A stretch of 9,069 bases of DNA from NCBI GenBank assembly GCA_023439605.1, contig JAEXNS010000345.1, forward strand, positions 1 through 9,069. Reading direction: 5' to 3'. Positions 1 through 6,034 of this stretch are shown here, piece after piece. This DNA comes from Bacillota bacterium. GTDB taxonomy: Bacteria > Bacillota > Clostridia > Oscillospirales > Ruminococcaceae. The stretch's first letter is position 1. Each line of letters opens with the position of its first letter. The notes under the pieces were generated by a model. It did not search any database. It saw nothing but the letters and a program-made list of their open reading frames with translations, and was not told where the DNA came from. The position numbers and the translations under genes are program-made.

Positions 1-534
1 GATATAGGAATTGCAATAGGTGCAGGTACTGATATAGCTATTGAATCGGCAGATATCATTTTAATAAGAAATGATTTAAATGATTTTATAAAAGCTTTTA
101 ATTTATCTAGAGCTACCTTAAAAACAATAAAACAAAACTTATTCTGGGCATTTTTTTACAACGTAATTGGAATACCATTGGCCGCTGGAGTTCTATTTAT
201 ACCATTTGATTTAAAATTAAACCCTATGTTTGCAGCTGCTGCTATGAGTTTAAGTTCTGTTTTTGTAGTTATGAATGCTTTAAGATTAAAAACTATTAAA
301 GTAGATAGTGATAAAAAAATTATACAAGAAAATAGCAAGACTTTTACAGTAGATGGAATGAGTTGTTCTCATTGCTCTTCAAAAGTTGAAAATGCCTTAC
401 TATCAGTAAATAATATAAAAAGAGTTGAAATTAATTTGGATAGTAAATTAGTTAAAATAATTTACGTTGGTGATGTTTCAGATAAATTAATAGAAAATAA
501 AATAGTAGAAACAGGATTTAAATTTATAAAATAA
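1..534 (+). CDS. copA: Copper-exporting P-type ATPase (P1B-1), 3' part, with C-terminal HMA domain
   Basis: The open frame enters from the left edge, so only the last 177 residues are visible. It begins in the nucleotide-domain hinge (GIAIGAGTDIAIESADIILI, residues 3-22), typical of heavy-metal P-type ATPases. Two last membrane helices follow. They carry the Cu(I) signatures: a Tyr-Asn pair in FFYNVIGIPLAAG (53-54) and MSLSS (82-86) followed by NALRLK. This places it in the P1B-1 class, which uses ATP to export Cu(I) across the cytoplasmic membrane. After a charged linker (about 98-113), residues 114-177 form a complete HMA/CopZ-like domain with GMSCSHC, whose Cys122 and Cys125 would bind copper. 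Many CopA proteins carry HMA domains at the N-terminus; whether this one also does cannot be seen. The TAA lies 2 nt before the hairpin shared with the opposing lipoprotein gene. Confidence 0.93.
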   Translation, partial: DIGIAIGAGTDIAIESADIILIRNDLNDFIKAFNLSRATLKTIKQNLFWAFFYNVIGIPLAAGVLFIPFDLKLNPMFAAAAMSLSSVFVVMNALRLKTIKVDSDKKIIQENSKTFTVDGMSCSHCSSKVENALLSVNNIKRVEINLDSKLVKIIYVGDVSDKLIENKIVETGFKFIK

Positions 535-536
535 AA

Positions 537-564
537 AACTGCTCACATTTTTATGTGAGCAGTT
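537..564 (-). terminator. Intrinsic terminator of the lipoprotein operon
   Basis: A perfect 12-bp inverted repeat (AACTGCTCACAT / ATGTGAGCAGTT) has a 4-nt loop. Read on the minus strand, the stem is followed directly by a U-rich tract (TTTTATTTTATAAA), so it is a strong terminator for the minus-strand gene ending at 570. On the plus strand no T-run follows, so for copA it may only act as a 3'-end stabiliser or a weak terminator. Confidence 0.9.
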
Positions 565-569
565 AAAAC

Positions 570-1469
570 TTAATGGATATATTTTATATCAAGATTTGAA
601 TCTAAAGAGTTTTCAGGAAGGATTCCAGATGCTTCTATTGACTGGATTTCAAAAATAGATTTATCCCATGCGACATCTAAAACAAAAACTATAAATCCAG
701 GATTGTTTTTTATGTCTATAAACATTTCAAAAGTTTCACCTGCATTTGCTGATGCATTATTCATATAAATTGAAAAATCACTTGTGTTAGGGATTACAGT
801 TTCTTTTAAAGGTACGCCTACACCGACTATAGCGGATTTTTGTATTTTATAAGGTAAATTTTCCATTTCAGTGTTTGTAAATTGAATAGCTTCAGGCTCT
901 AAAGAATCAATCATGATTTCATATTCACCTTTAGGGACATTTTCTTTTACTTTAAATGTGACTTTTGCAATATTACCATCACTAGTTATAGCTTTTTGAA
1001 TATTTGCCATATCTAGATAAATCATTCTGGCATATTGCATGGAAAGATTATTTGCATCACTTGCTGTAGGAGAAATTGTAGAATTTTTATCCGTAACTTT
1101 ATTTTCATTTTGGGAGGTTGTAGTTACTTTAGAATCATTTTTCACAGAAACAGGATTTTTGTCGATATTTGTTATAACATTACCTTTTTCATCTATAAAA
1201 ACTTTTTCAGTTGCTTTGTCACCATTTTTATCTGTAACAGATTTGCCATCTTCATCAGTGACAATAATTTCAGAAATTTTTGTTTCTACTGCTTTAAATG
1301 TTTTATCAACTTCATTTTTGTTATTGGTTTCATTTGATATAGTTGAATTTTTAGATAAGGTCTCTGTACCTTCTTGGCCATTTTGATTTTTAGAATCACA
1401 TGAATAAAGAGTTGAAAATAATGATGATATAATTAGAAAAAGAGCAATTGATTTATTTATTTTTTTCAT
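570..1469 (-). CDS. Secreted lipoprotein with cohesin-like halves in permuted order (copy 1, operon-distal)
   Basis: The product is 299 aa from the ATG at 1469. That ATG follows an AAAGGA site; an upstream in-frame TTG at 1484 directly abuts the previous stop and has no ribosome site. Residues 1-24 are a signal peptide ending in a lipobox-like LYSC, so Cys24 is probably lipidated and the protein is anchored outside the membrane. Residues 25-140 are a Ser/Thr/Asn/Lys linker with degenerate repeats (VTDEDGKSVTDKNGDKAT, then FIDEKGNVITN). Residues 144-217 (RMIYLD, then SDGNIAKVTFKVKENVPKGE) match the second half of a cohesin-type domain. Residues 231-284 (ANAGETFEMFIDIKNNPGF, then WDKSIFEIQSIEASGIL) match the first half. 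The halves therefore run C-half then N-half. The stop sits 6 nt from the terminator, so no missing half lies downstream. The gene is 15 nt behind its paralogue. Ligand unknown. Confidence 0.85.
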   Translation of the reverse strand: MKKINKSIALFLIISSLFSTLYSCDSKNQNGQEGTETLSKNSTISNETNNKNEVDKTFKAVETKISEIIVTDEDGKSVTDKNGDKATEKVFIDEKGNVITNIDKNPVSVKNDSKVTTTSQNENKVTDKNSTISPTASDANNLSMQYARMIYLDMANIQKAITSDGNIAKVTFKVKENVPKGEYEIMIDSLEPEAIQFTNTEMENLPYKIQKSAIVGVGVPLKETVIPNTSDFSIYMNNASANAGETFEMFIDIKNNPGFIVFVLDVAWDKSIFEIQSIEASGILPENSLDSNLDIKYIH

Positions 1470-1484
1470 AATTATTCCTTTCAA

Positions 1485-2354
1485 TTAATATTCGCTTGAT
1501 TGGAAATTTGCATTTGCCATTATACCACTAGGTACTACTGATTGTAATTCAAGGGCAGATGAATCATATTTAAAATCCCTCATAAAACTAAAATAACCAG
1601 GATTATTTTTTACTTCCATATAAACAGTTACTGTTTCACCAGCATTACCAAATCCATTAGTAATGGAAACGGTAAAGCCAGAATCAGGTGTATTTTGGGC
1701 AAGAGATTCTGTTGCACCTACACTTATAAATCCGTTTATAGGAGTATGTTTTACCGTTTCAAGGCTCCATTGAACAAATTCCATTGCCTCTGGTTTTTTT
1801 GAATCAAAACTAATAGCATAATCACCATTTTTGGCGGTTTCTTTTATTTTAAAGGTAATTGCAGCAATTTGACCGTTTTGACTAACTACATCCTTCTCAC
1901 TATTTCCTATCCATAAAATTCTGTAATATTTAGAATTGTTATTGATTTCAGAGGAATTAGAGGATGAAGTTTCACTTAAAGAAGATGTAGTTGTGATTTT
2001 GGTTGTGTTTATATCTGTAGTTTTCTTAATAGTAGAGATTATTTTTGTTTCTCCTTTTTCATCAGTTACTGGGTTACCATCTTGGTCAACAACAACTGCA
2101 ACAGTTACTGGTTTTTGTTCTGTATCAGTAACTGTATTGCCTTTTTCGTCAGTAACAATCATATTTATGAATTTGTTGCCTTCAGAGTCGGTGAATATTT
2201 CAAGTTTTGATGTTGGTGTTGAAATTTCTGTATTGCTAACGGTTTCTACTATATGTTCCTTCTTTTGATTATTAGAAGATTGACATGAAACATTGCTTAT
2301 AAAAACAATACATATAGATATCAAGCCTATAGCTTTAAAAAAAGATTTTTTCAT
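1485..2354 (-). CDS. Secreted lipoprotein with cohesin-like halves in permuted order (copy 2, middle gene)
   Basis: The product is 289 aa; the ATG is preceded by AAAGGG at a 10-nt spacing. The signal peptide ends at NVSC (Cys24). Asn at -3 is a poor lipobox residue, so lipidation is likely but less sure than in the neighbours. The linker (25-140) contains repeats such as IVTDEKGNTVTD and VVDQDGNPVTDEKG, then a Ser/Thr/Asn-rich stretch. Residues 142-213 (YYRILWIGNSEKD, then NGQIAAITFKIKETAKNGDY) correspond to the second half of a cohesin. Residues 226-278 (GNAGETVTVYMEVKNNPGY, then YDSSALELQSVVPSGIM) correspond to the first half. It has the same layout as the next gene at 570-1469 and aligns with it throughout, so the two look like a duplication. 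The TAA is followed within 15 nt by the next start. No dockerin, catalytic domain or sortase signal is visible. Confidence 0.85.
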   Translation of the reverse strand: MKKSFFKAIGLISICIVFISNVSCQSSNNQKKEHIVETVSNTEISTPTSKLEIFTDSEGNKFINMIVTDEKGNTVTDTEQKPVTVAVVVDQDGNPVTDEKGETKIISTIKKTTDINTTKITTTSSLSETSSSNSSEINNNSKYYRILWIGNSEKDVVSQNGQIAAITFKIKETAKNGDYAISFDSKKPEAMEFVQWSLETVKHTPINGFISVGATESLAQNTPDSGFTVSITNGFGNAGETVTVYMEVKNNPGYFSFMRDFKYDSSALELQSVVPSGIMANANFQSSEY

Positions 2355-2370
2355 CTATGTTAAGCCCTTT

Positions 2371-2506
2371 CTTTATTATTCAGCTATATGTGTAGGTATA
2401 GATATTTTGACGAATTTTCAGTTAACAGAAAATTCTATTAAACTACATGAGTACAAACCTACAAAATTGTAATTTTTACCTTGAGTGGCTGAATAGTAAC
2501 TTTATT
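2371..2506. repeat. Nested inverted repeats flanked by CTTTATT direct repeats in the lipoprotein intergenic gap
   Basis: Three concentric inverted repeats lie between the first two lipoprotein genes. The outer arms are TTATTATTCAGC (2373-2384) and GCTGAATAGTAA (2488-2499), 11 of 12 matching. The middle arms are TGTAGGT (2391-2397) and ACCTACA (2457-2463), perfect. The inner arms are GAATTTTC (2412-2419) and GAAAATTC (2428-2435), perfect. CTTTATT occurs at 2371-2377 and again at 2500-2506. The arrangement could be a structured leader or processing element for the downstream gene, or a small non-autonomous mobile element. The direct repeat does not abut the outer arms symmetrically, so an origin by transposition is only a guess. 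It matches no riboswitch class I recognise. Confidence 0.4.
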
Positions 2507-2511
2507 GATTA

Positions 2512-2589
2512 TTATTTTGTTAATTCAATTTTACCTTCTATAGTTTCTGAAAAATCAAAACTCTTCTGTGTGTTATCCATAGATTTTGA
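2512..2589 (-). other. In-frame coding-like tail beyond the stop of the 2590-3390 lipoprotein
   Basis: Directly after the TAA at 2590-2592 the same frame stays open for 25 codons (SKSMDNTQKSFDF, then SETIEGKIELTK) before a second TAA at 2512-2514. The segment has the alternating hydrophobic pattern of a closing beta strand (GKIEL), which the truncated cohesin upstream lacks. Adding one residue for the stop plus this tail gives 292 aa, close to the paralogues (289 and 299). This suggests either a recent nonsense mutation of a sense codon or, less likely, readthrough. A sequencing error is also possible. Confidence 0.55.
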
Positions 2590-3390
2590 TTATTTAGCAT
2601 ATCCTATAGAATTAGGGTAAGTTCCTTCTTTTGCATCTTTTTTAACTTTAAAAGAAGCAATACCAAAAGTACCATTTCCAGATTGATTTTTACCATCTGC
2701 ACTTAAATAAATTACATAGCCAGTATCATTTTGTGAAACAGTCCATGCACCACCAAATCCATCACCAGTAAAACAATCTTCAAGTTCAAAAACATCTTTG
2801 TCATAGATTATTTCAAAGTTTGCAGCACTTATTCCATCACTATTAGCTAAAATAATAGGAAGTTCAATTGTAGTACCAACTTTGCCTTTTGATGATCCCA
2901 TTTCAAGTTTGATATTTGATGTAGATGAATTTTGAGTACTTGTAGCTCCATCTTCTTTTTTAGTTGTTGGTTCAGACTGTTTAATGGGAGCCTTATTAAT
3001 TACTGTTGTTCCATTGTTTTCAACTATAACATCACCATTGGCTTCTTTGATTACCTTAACAGTAACTTCAGCACCATCTTCTTTGGTTACAACGTTATTT
3101 TCTTTGTTAACTAAAACTGGAACAGTCACATCTGCACCACTTGCATCAGTAACAGCTTTCATAGAAACTACATTTCCTTCTGAATCAGAAATAATAGTTT
3201 CCTCATTGTCTTCTGTTTTTGTCAAAACAGTTTCATCTTTAGGTTTTGCATTTTGAATTGTTGTTGTCTCGGAAACAGGGTTATTAACCACCTTAGTATC
3301 CTTTTCTTTTGATGAAGAACAAGAGGTAATACTGATTGACAACATGCTTATTAAAGCGATAGTGATTATTTTTGATTTGAAATTTTTCAT
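2590..3390 (-). CDS. Secreted lipoprotein with cohesin-like domain in normal order, possibly truncated
   Basis: The product is 266 aa from the ATG at 3390, which has AAAGGA about 9 nt upstream. Residues 1-24 are a lipoprotein signal peptide with ITSC (Cys24). The linker (25-157) holds several degenerate repeats of about 20 residues (IISDSEGNVV, AVTDASGADVTVPV, VTKEDGAEVTVKV, IKEANGDVIVENNG). Residues 159-266 form a cohesin-type beta-sandwich sequence in ordinary order: first half with KGKVGTTIELPIILANSDGI and IIYDKDVFELEDC, second half with TGYVIYLSADG and GTFGIASFKVKKDAKEGTYP. Family cohesins end with one more strand, which here lies in frame after the stop. It is the first gene of the three-gene unit behind a consensus promoter. 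It is homologous to the two downstream lipoproteins but not permuted. Whether it binds a dockerin cannot be told from sequence. Confidence 0.85.
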   Translation of the reverse strand: MKNFKSKIITIALISMLSISITSCSSSKEKDTKVVNNPVSETTTIQNAKPKDETVLTKTEDNEETIISDSEGNVVSMKAVTDASGADVTVPVLVNKENNVVTKEDGAEVTVKVIKEANGDVIVENNGTTVINKAPIKQSEPTTKKEDGATSTQNSSTSNIKLEMGSSKGKVGTTIELPIILANSDGISAANFEIIYDKDVFELEDCFTGDGFGGAWTVSQNDTGYVIYLSADGKNQSGNGTFGIASFKVKKDAKEGTYPNSIGYAK

Positions 3391-3482
3391 TTTATTTTTC
3401 CTTTCTAGATGTAAAATATGATTTTTTATTAAAACACAAAAATTAGTGTATAAATGTAATATAAACTATTCACATACTTTTA

Positions 3483-3511
3483 ATTATACATTATATTGAA
3501 TTAAGTGTCAA
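3483..3511 (-). promoter_or_regulatory. Consensus vegetative promoter for the lipoprotein operon
   Basis: On the minus strand TTGACA (3506-3511) is separated by exactly 17 nt from TATAAT (3483-3488), both perfect matches to the sigma-A consensus. Transcription would start near 3476, leaving a leader of about 85 nt before the ATG at 3390. This is the only strong promoter seen for the three lipoprotein genes. Confidence 0.88.
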
Positions 3512-3518
3512 GAAAAAT

Positions 3519-3556
3519 GTTAAATTAAGTAATTTTCTAATTAAAAGTAATTTAAC
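3519..3556. promoter_or_regulatory. Inverted repeat between divergent promoters (possible operator)
   Basis: GTTAAATTA (3519-3527) and TAATTTAAC (3548-3556) are a perfect 9-bp inverted repeat with a 20-nt spacer. It sits exactly between the -35 boxes of the two divergent promoters, a natural place for a shared regulator. The region is almost pure A/T, so chance symmetry is a real alternative. Confidence 0.25.
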
Positions 3557-3579
3557 TGAAAAATACAAAAAATTTTAAC

Positions 3580-3608
3580 TTGAAAGATAATTATAAATAT
3601 GTTACAAT
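3580..3608 (+). promoter_or_regulatory. Vegetative promoter for the membrane-protein gene
   Basis: TTGAAA (3580-3585), a 17-nt spacer and TACAAT (3603-3608) each match the sigma-A consensus at five of six bases. They lie about 30 nt upstream of the start codon, giving a short leader that contains the AAGGAGG ribosome site at 3627-3633. Confidence 0.78.
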
Positions 3609-3638
3609 AATTAAAATAAATTGTTTAAGGAGGTAATT

Positions 3639-4553
3639 ATGACAACAAAAGAGATTTTTGTTAAGACCATGAAATTTACATGGTTAAAGCTTGCTTTAGG
3701 GGGTATTACTATAGTTGCAATGGCAATACTAGTTGCTATTTTTTTAGGAATTGGTTCCTTATTAGGTGAAGCTGGTTTTGCAGTAGGCCTAGTTTTATCT
3801 GTTATTTCTATTGGTGTTGCTAGAATGTTGATTTTAAATTATTTTGGGTATTTAATTAAAGCAGGACATATAGCAATAATTATGCAGGCAATTACAACTG
3901 GTCACATTCCAGAAAATCAATTTGAAGTTGCAAAACAAATGGTTACTGAAAGATTTGCTACTTCAACTATATACTTTGGAATTGATAGGCTTATAAGTGG
4001 TACAGTAAAACAATTGCAAGGTATAGTTTCTAAAGTAGGTGATCTTTTAGGAAAAGTAATACCAGGTATGGATTTTATTACAGCTATTTTAAATGCTTTT
4101 ATCAATATTTCCTTAGGATATATTGATGAATGTTGTTTAGCATATACCTTTTATCAAAGAGAGCAAAATGCATTTAAAAGTGCAGCAGATGGAGTGGTAA
4201 TATATTATCAAAACTGGAAGGTTCTACTGAAAAATGCTGCAATGACTGCTTTGATGGTTGTAGGATTTACTCTTTTTTTTACAATAGTTATGTTTCTTTT
4301 ACTTGCAGGTATCTTTAAACTTTTTGATGGTTCTTTATTTATTGCATTTATTATTGCTTTTGTAATTGCTTTGGCTTTAAAAAATGCATTCTTAGATAGT
4401 TTCATACTTATAAGAACTATGGTAGCGTATATGCAGGTTGCACCTACAACAGTAATTACACATGACTTATATGGCAAACTATGTGGAATTTCTTCTAAAT
4501 TTAAAAGTTTATTTAATAAGTCTACTGAAACACAACAAGCACAAACATATTAA
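3639..4553 (+). CDS. Uncharacterised multi-pass membrane protein
   Basis: The product is 304 aa. The ATG at 3639 is chosen because AAGGAGG (3627-3633) ends 5 nt before it; an earlier in-frame TTG at 3621 lies upstream of this site. There is no signal peptide with a cleavage site. Hydrophobic segments are visible at about residues 17-40, 46-70, 142-160, 200-228 and 232-262, so the protein probably crosses the membrane four to six times. A largely polar, helical middle (about 88-140) contains amphipathic stretches, and the C-terminal tail (about 275-304) is Lys/Ser/Gln-rich and probably cytoplasmic. Gly- and Ala-rich helices resemble integral membrane scaffolds or transport-related proteins, but I see no ATPase, transporter or enzyme motif and do not recognise the family. 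It stands alone between its own promoter and terminator, so context gives no function. Confidence 0.85.
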   Translation: MTTKEIFVKTMKFTWLKLALGGITIVAMAILVAIFLGIGSLLGEAGFAVGLVLSVISIGVARMLILNYFGYLIKAGHIAIIMQAITTGHIPENQFEVAKQMVTERFATSTIYFGIDRLISGTVKQLQGIVSKVGDLLGKVIPGMDFITAILNAFINISLGYIDECCLAYTFYQREQNAFKSAADGVVIYYQNWKVLLKNAAMTALMVVGFTLFFTIVMFLLLAGIFKLFDGSLFIAFIIAFVIALALKNAFLDSFILIRTMVAYMQVAPTTVITHDLYGKLCGISSKFKSLFNKSTETQQAQTY

Positions 4554-4570
4554 TCAAAAATATTTTTTTT

Positions 4571-4618
4571 AAATAGCAAAAAACAGAGAATTTTTCATGT
4601 TTTTTGCTATTTTGTTTT
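4571..4618 (+). terminator. Intrinsic terminator after the membrane-protein gene
   Basis: A perfect 15-bp stem (AAATAGCAAAAAACA at 4571-4585, TGTTTTTTGCTATTT at 4598-4612) has a 12-nt loop and is followed by a T-rich tail (TGTTTT). It starts 17 nt after the stop codon. The stem is mostly A/T with few G/C pairs, but its length compensates. Confidence 0.82.
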
Positions 4619-4795
4619 ATAAACTATTAAAAGGTTATTTGACAATTTTGTTATTATTTAGACTTATACTAAAATGAATTTAAAATATTTATAAAACTCT
4701 TGAGATTTTACTAGATTTTTTACTATTCAAACATATGATTTATAGGCTGAATGTAATATGAACCCTTTAAAATTATAATTATAAAGATAAAAAAC

Positions 4796-4824
4796 TAGAA
4801 AAAAACAATTTTCTATGATATAAT
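4796..4824 (+). promoter_or_regulatory. Probable extended -10 promoter for the DUF4317 gene, overlapped by an inverted repeat
   Basis: TATAAT (4819-4824) is preceded by TG one base upstream, forming the extended -10 TGATATAAT. At a 17-nt spacing lies a weak -35, TAGAAA (4796-4801, four of six). A perfect 7-bp inverted repeat (TAGAAAA 4796-4802, TTTTCTA 4809-4815) covers the -35 and spacer and could be an operator. A TTGACA is also present further upstream near 4640, but it has no well-spaced -10. The rest of 4619-4865 is AT-rich and shows nothing else recognisable. Confidence 0.6.
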
Positions 4825-4865
4825 GATTAAATAATTAAAAACATTTTGTTAAATAAAATTAAATA

Positions 4866-4893
4866 GGGAGGTTTGCGATTTTTCGCAAAGAAT
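4866..4893 (+). promoter_or_regulatory. Shine-Dalgarno site separated from its ATG by a hairpin
   Basis: GGGAGG (4866-4871) is the only good ribosome site before the DUF4317 gene but ends 22 nt before the ATG at 4894, too far for normal initiation. The gap is filled by a perfect 7-bp hairpin: TTTGCGA (4872-4878), loop TTTT, TCGCAAA (4883-4889). Folding it leaves only GAAT between the stem and ATG, restoring an effective spacing. The in-frame TTG at 4873 is one base from the site, too close to be a likely start. This resembles the known case of phage T4 gene 38, where a hairpin brings a distant SD to its start. Confidence 0.6.
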
Positions 4894-6021
4894 ATGAATA
4901 GAAAAGAAGTAAATGAAATTAAAAAAAACTTTACAGAAAATAGTGGATTTTTAACAACCCACAGGATTTTGACAGCTTATATAGATGTTGAAAAAAATGT
5001 CAGATATAAAAATGTAAGATCAAAAATTACAATGCCTGAAGAAGAGTATACAGTTTTGACAGATACTTTAAAAAAAGTATTGAGTCCTAGCGTTGGAAAG
5101 GCATTATGTGAATATGATTTTCCAAGGGAAGCATATGATGTAGGTGGGGCACAAAATATAATGTATAGTCTCTTACAAGGGAAGCTTGAAGATGAAACTG
5201 CAAATGAAAACTTTTTATCAAACATAGCCGAAAATATAAACTACTCCTCAGCATTTGCAGTTATAACATGTTATTGTAGCTATACAGTAAGAAAAAAGAA
5301 TAAAATGGATGAATATTCAGAAAATGCAGATGAGGATTTTAACTTTACCATTACCGCTTTTTGTAATGCAAATACAGGTGACGATGGATTTATTTTTGAT
5401 GAATTTAACAATGAACTTATCAAAAAAGAAAATAAAGAGCTTATTGTCAGCAAATCACCATCGGATGGTTTTTTATATCCTGTATTTAGTGATAGAAGTT
5501 CAGATATAAATAAAATAATGTATTTCACCAAAACGCCAAATAAACCCAATATTTCGATTGTGAATGATATTTTAGGATGTCAATTTTTACTTTCTGCAAT
5601 AGAAGAAAAAGTTGAATTTCAAAATATTTTGAAAAATGTTGTTGGTGAAGAGCTTAATTATATGGTTATAACAACTGTAAATGAAAAAATTCAAGAGATA
5701 ATACACGAAAATAAGAATGAAACAGAACCAGTAGTTATAGATGATAAAAAATTATATGCTATATTATCAGAGGTTGGCGTTAGTAATGAAAAATTAACTA
5801 ACTTAGAAAATATTTATAAAAATTCTATAGGTGATGTGGCTTTAAATGCATCAAATTTAGTGGAAACAAAAACAGTTTTAACTACTCCAGACATTACTGT
5901 TAATATAAAAAAATCAGGTACAGATAAAGTAAGAATAAACGTTGTTGATAATAGAAGATGTTTGCTTATAGATTTAGATGACCCAATGATAGAAATAAAT
6001 GGTTTGCCCACAAATATCTAA
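4894..6021 (+). CDS. DUF4317 family protein
   Basis: The product is 375 aa from the ATG at 4894. The N-terminus (MNRKEVNEIKKNFT) and the following block on a 'cG-xYvD'-like strand (RILTAYIDVEKNVRY) resemble the DUF4317 family, widespread in Clostridia and without a known function; this assignment is from memory of the family. There is no signal peptide or membrane segment, so it should be cytoplasmic. Visible features are an acidic, Asn/Lys-rich composition, a helical middle, and a C-terminal segment (VRINVVDNRRCLLIDLDDP) that may form a small beta unit. No catalytic motif is evident. The oxidoreductase gene starts 13 nt after the stop, so the two are very probably co-transcribed. Initiation appears to depend on a hairpin-spaced SD, hinting at translational control. 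Confidence 0.72.
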   Translation: MNRKEVNEIKKNFTENSGFLTTHRILTAYIDVEKNVRYKNVRSKITMPEEEYTVLTDTLKKVLSPSVGKALCEYDFPREAYDVGGAQNIMYSLLQGKLEDETANENFLSNIAENINYSSAFAVITCYCSYTVRKKNKMDEYSENADEDFNFTITAFCNANTGDDGFIFDEFNNELIKKENKELIVSKSPSDGFLYPVFSDRSSDINKIMYFTKTPNKPNISIVNDILGCQFLLSAIEEKVEFQNILKNVVGEELNYMVITTVNEKIQEIIHENKNETEPVVIDDKKLYAILSEVGVSNEKLTNLENIYKNSIGDVALNASNLVETKTVLTTPDITVNIKKSGTDKVRINVVDNRRCLLIDLDDPMIEINGLPTNI

Positions 6022-6034
6022 ATGGAGGTTTATT

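Noticed and set aside
1039..1386. Open frames of about 100-115 codons on the plus strand at 1035-1386, 1936-2268 and 2984-3256, antisense to the lipoproteins
   Set aside because: They mirror the Thr/Ser/Val/Asp-rich repeat linkers of the real genes, lack ribosome sites and read as low-complexity Ser/Val/Phe sequence.
1470..1484. TTG at 1484 as start of the distal lipoprotein, and the in-frame join with the previous gene as one split protein
   Set aside because: The TTG abuts the previous stop and lies upstream of the AAAGGA site; the next ATG begins a complete new lipoprotein signal peptide, so these are two separate genes.
2355..2511. A c-di-GMP or other known riboswitch in the gap between lipoprotein genes
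   Set aside because: I compared the gap with the GEMM consensus from memory and found none of its conserved loops; only generic nested inverted repeats are present.
570..3390. A cellulosome locus
   Set aside because: No dockerin, carbohydrate-binding module or glycoside hydrolase is visible; cohesin-like domains also occur in non-cellulosomal surface proteins.
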